The position numbers and the translations under genes are program-made. Below, piece after piece: positions 32,125-32,592 of a stretch of DNA of 32,592 nt. Source of the DNA: Amycolatopsis pithecellobii (GTDB lineage: Bacteria; Actinomycetota; Actinomycetes; Mycobacteriales; Pseudonocardiaceae); contig NZ_WMBA01000081.1 in NCBI RefSeq assembly GCF_009707865.1, positions 1 through 32,592 on the forward strand. Reading direction: 5' to 3'. The notes below the pieces were generated by a model that was not told the DNA's origin, did not search any database, and worked only from the letters and a program-made list of their open reading frames with translations. Every line of letters begins with the position of its first letter. Position 1 is the first letter of the stretch.

Positions 32125-32161
32125 ACTCTCAACGTGTACGTCACATTTCCGCGAGAGGCCG

Positions 32162-32536
32162 TCAGTGCCAGGGTGAGTCGCCGTCCGGAATGACGATGTA
32201 CCGGCGAATGGCGGACGGTTCGAGGAAATTCACCTCGTCGGCCACGATCCTGGCACGCACCGCCGGTTCGGCATTCTTGTTACGGAAAGCCTCGAACGCC
32301 TCCCAGTCCTCGAAGAACGCCTCGGTAATGGAATCGAAATCGGTCTGCGCCTGCGCCGCGTCAGCGTTCCGCTCGGTGAGGGCGGTACGTTCACGGTCGA
32401 CATAATTGCGGCGATAGACACCGACGGTGGGAAAAAAGGACCGGATCAACGGGGCATGCACGTTCTCGTAATAATCCCGATACTGCTCAAGGGACAGCCC
32501 GTCCTTCTTCTTGTTGAACACGATCATCTTGATCAC
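32162..32536 (-). CDS. EthD domain-containing protein
   Basis: A 124-residue protein starting at GTG 32536, with AGGAGG (32547-32542) 5 nt upstream. The opening MIKMIVFNKKKDGLSLEQYRDYYENVHAPL is a standard EthD domain (ferredoxin-like dimeric barrel), and EAFFEDWEAFEAF fits the second helix. EthD proteins accompany cytochrome P450 ether-degradation genes and other catabolic clusters; some cyclise or isomerise polyketide-like or aromatic intermediates. It is separated from the maleate isomerase start by 94 nt that hold the promoter at 32095-32124. The final 56 bases of the window upstream show nothing further that I can support. Confidence 0.88.
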   Translation of the reverse strand: MIKMIVFNKKKDGLSLEQYRDYYENVHAPLIRSFFPTVGVYRRNYVDRERTALTERNADAAQAQTDFDSITEAFFEDWEAFEAFRNKNAEPAVRARIVADEVNFLEPSAIRRYIVIPDGDSPWH

Positions 32537-32592
32537 GAAAACCTCCTGAAGGGGTTATGTCTCGTCGGGGTCGGGGATGGGTTGTTGTCGGG

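Noticed and set aside
32132..32141. ACGT-GT-ACGT dyad upstream of the maleate isomerase promoter
   Set aside because: Arms of only four bases and a single occurrence; noted under the promoter but not claimed as an operator.
1..32592. Mobile elements, CRISPR arrays, tRNA or attachment sites
   Set aside because: I looked for transposase or integrase motifs, regularly spaced short repeats, and tRNA cloverleaf features and saw none; the region appears to be ordinary chromosome with a catabolic gene set.

Overview
The window is a dense block of small-molecule catabolism genes from a high-GC actinomycete. The clues are G/C-rich third positions, frequent GTG starts, overlapping stop/start codons, PucR/CdaR-type and GlxA-type regulators, DUF3592, and a maleate isomerase whose motifs sit at the same residue numbers as I recall for the Nocardia enzyme. 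Pseudonocardiales (Amycolatopsis- or Pseudonocardia-like) or Nocardia relatives are the best guess; the genus cannot be fixed from the sequence alone. I count 31 protein genes. No rRNA, tRNA, transposase, integrase or CRISPR array is visible, and no gene-free stretch exceeds about 220 bases.

Layout. (A) 2-8951: a truncated old-yellow-enzyme gene and a quinone-oxidoreductase-like MDR gene point right. A leftward block holds an FAD ring hydroxylase, an ATZ/TRZ-type amidohydrolase, an FMN azoreductase, a PucR-type regulator and a group-D flavin monooxygenase. A divergent GntR/FCD regulator faces it across a perfect 9-bp inverted repeat. (B) 8961-10061: a DUF3592 membrane protein, probably unrelated to the pathway. 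(C) 10178-17402: a leftward operon of cyclase, CocE-type hydrolase, TIM-barrel isomerase, Dabb protein, 2-keto-4-pentenoate-hydratase-like protein, SDR and then an MFS exporter. A GAF-PucR regulator is divergent at 17576. The palindrome TGTGTG-N2-CACACA occurs both in the divergent promoter and in front of the MFS gene. (D) 19553-23430: a tightly overlapping operon of aminotransferase, SDR, UbiD-type decarboxylase and UbiX-type flavin prenyltransferase. (E) 23436-27923: a leftward operon of ALDH, alpha-oxoamine synthase (BioF-like), PuuE-type deacetylase and NmrA-like protein, with a GlxA/AraC regulator divergent. (F) 29036-32536: NIPSNAP protein, MDR oxidoreductase, RibD/DHFR-like reductase, an 82-aa orphan, maleate isomerase and an EthD protein.

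Taken together (inference), the genes look like a peripheral-to-central route for an aromatic or N-heterocyclic compound. Hydroxylases modify the ring. UbiD/UbiX removes a carboxylate. Amidohydrolase, cyclase, hydratase and deacetylase homologues handle opened or cyclic C-N or C-C intermediates. SDR, ALDH and MDR enzymes adjust redox state. Maleate isomerase delivers fumarate. No recognisable ring-cleavage dioxygenase is present, so either it lies outside the window or the chemistry is unusual.

The most novel signals are two regulatory sequence families. One is the TGTGTG-N2-CACACA operator. The other is a 43-bp element (37/43 identical) repeated upstream of the GlxA/AraC gene and of the RibD/DHFR-like gene, which looks like a shared promoter-operator and implies a leaderless regulator mRNA.
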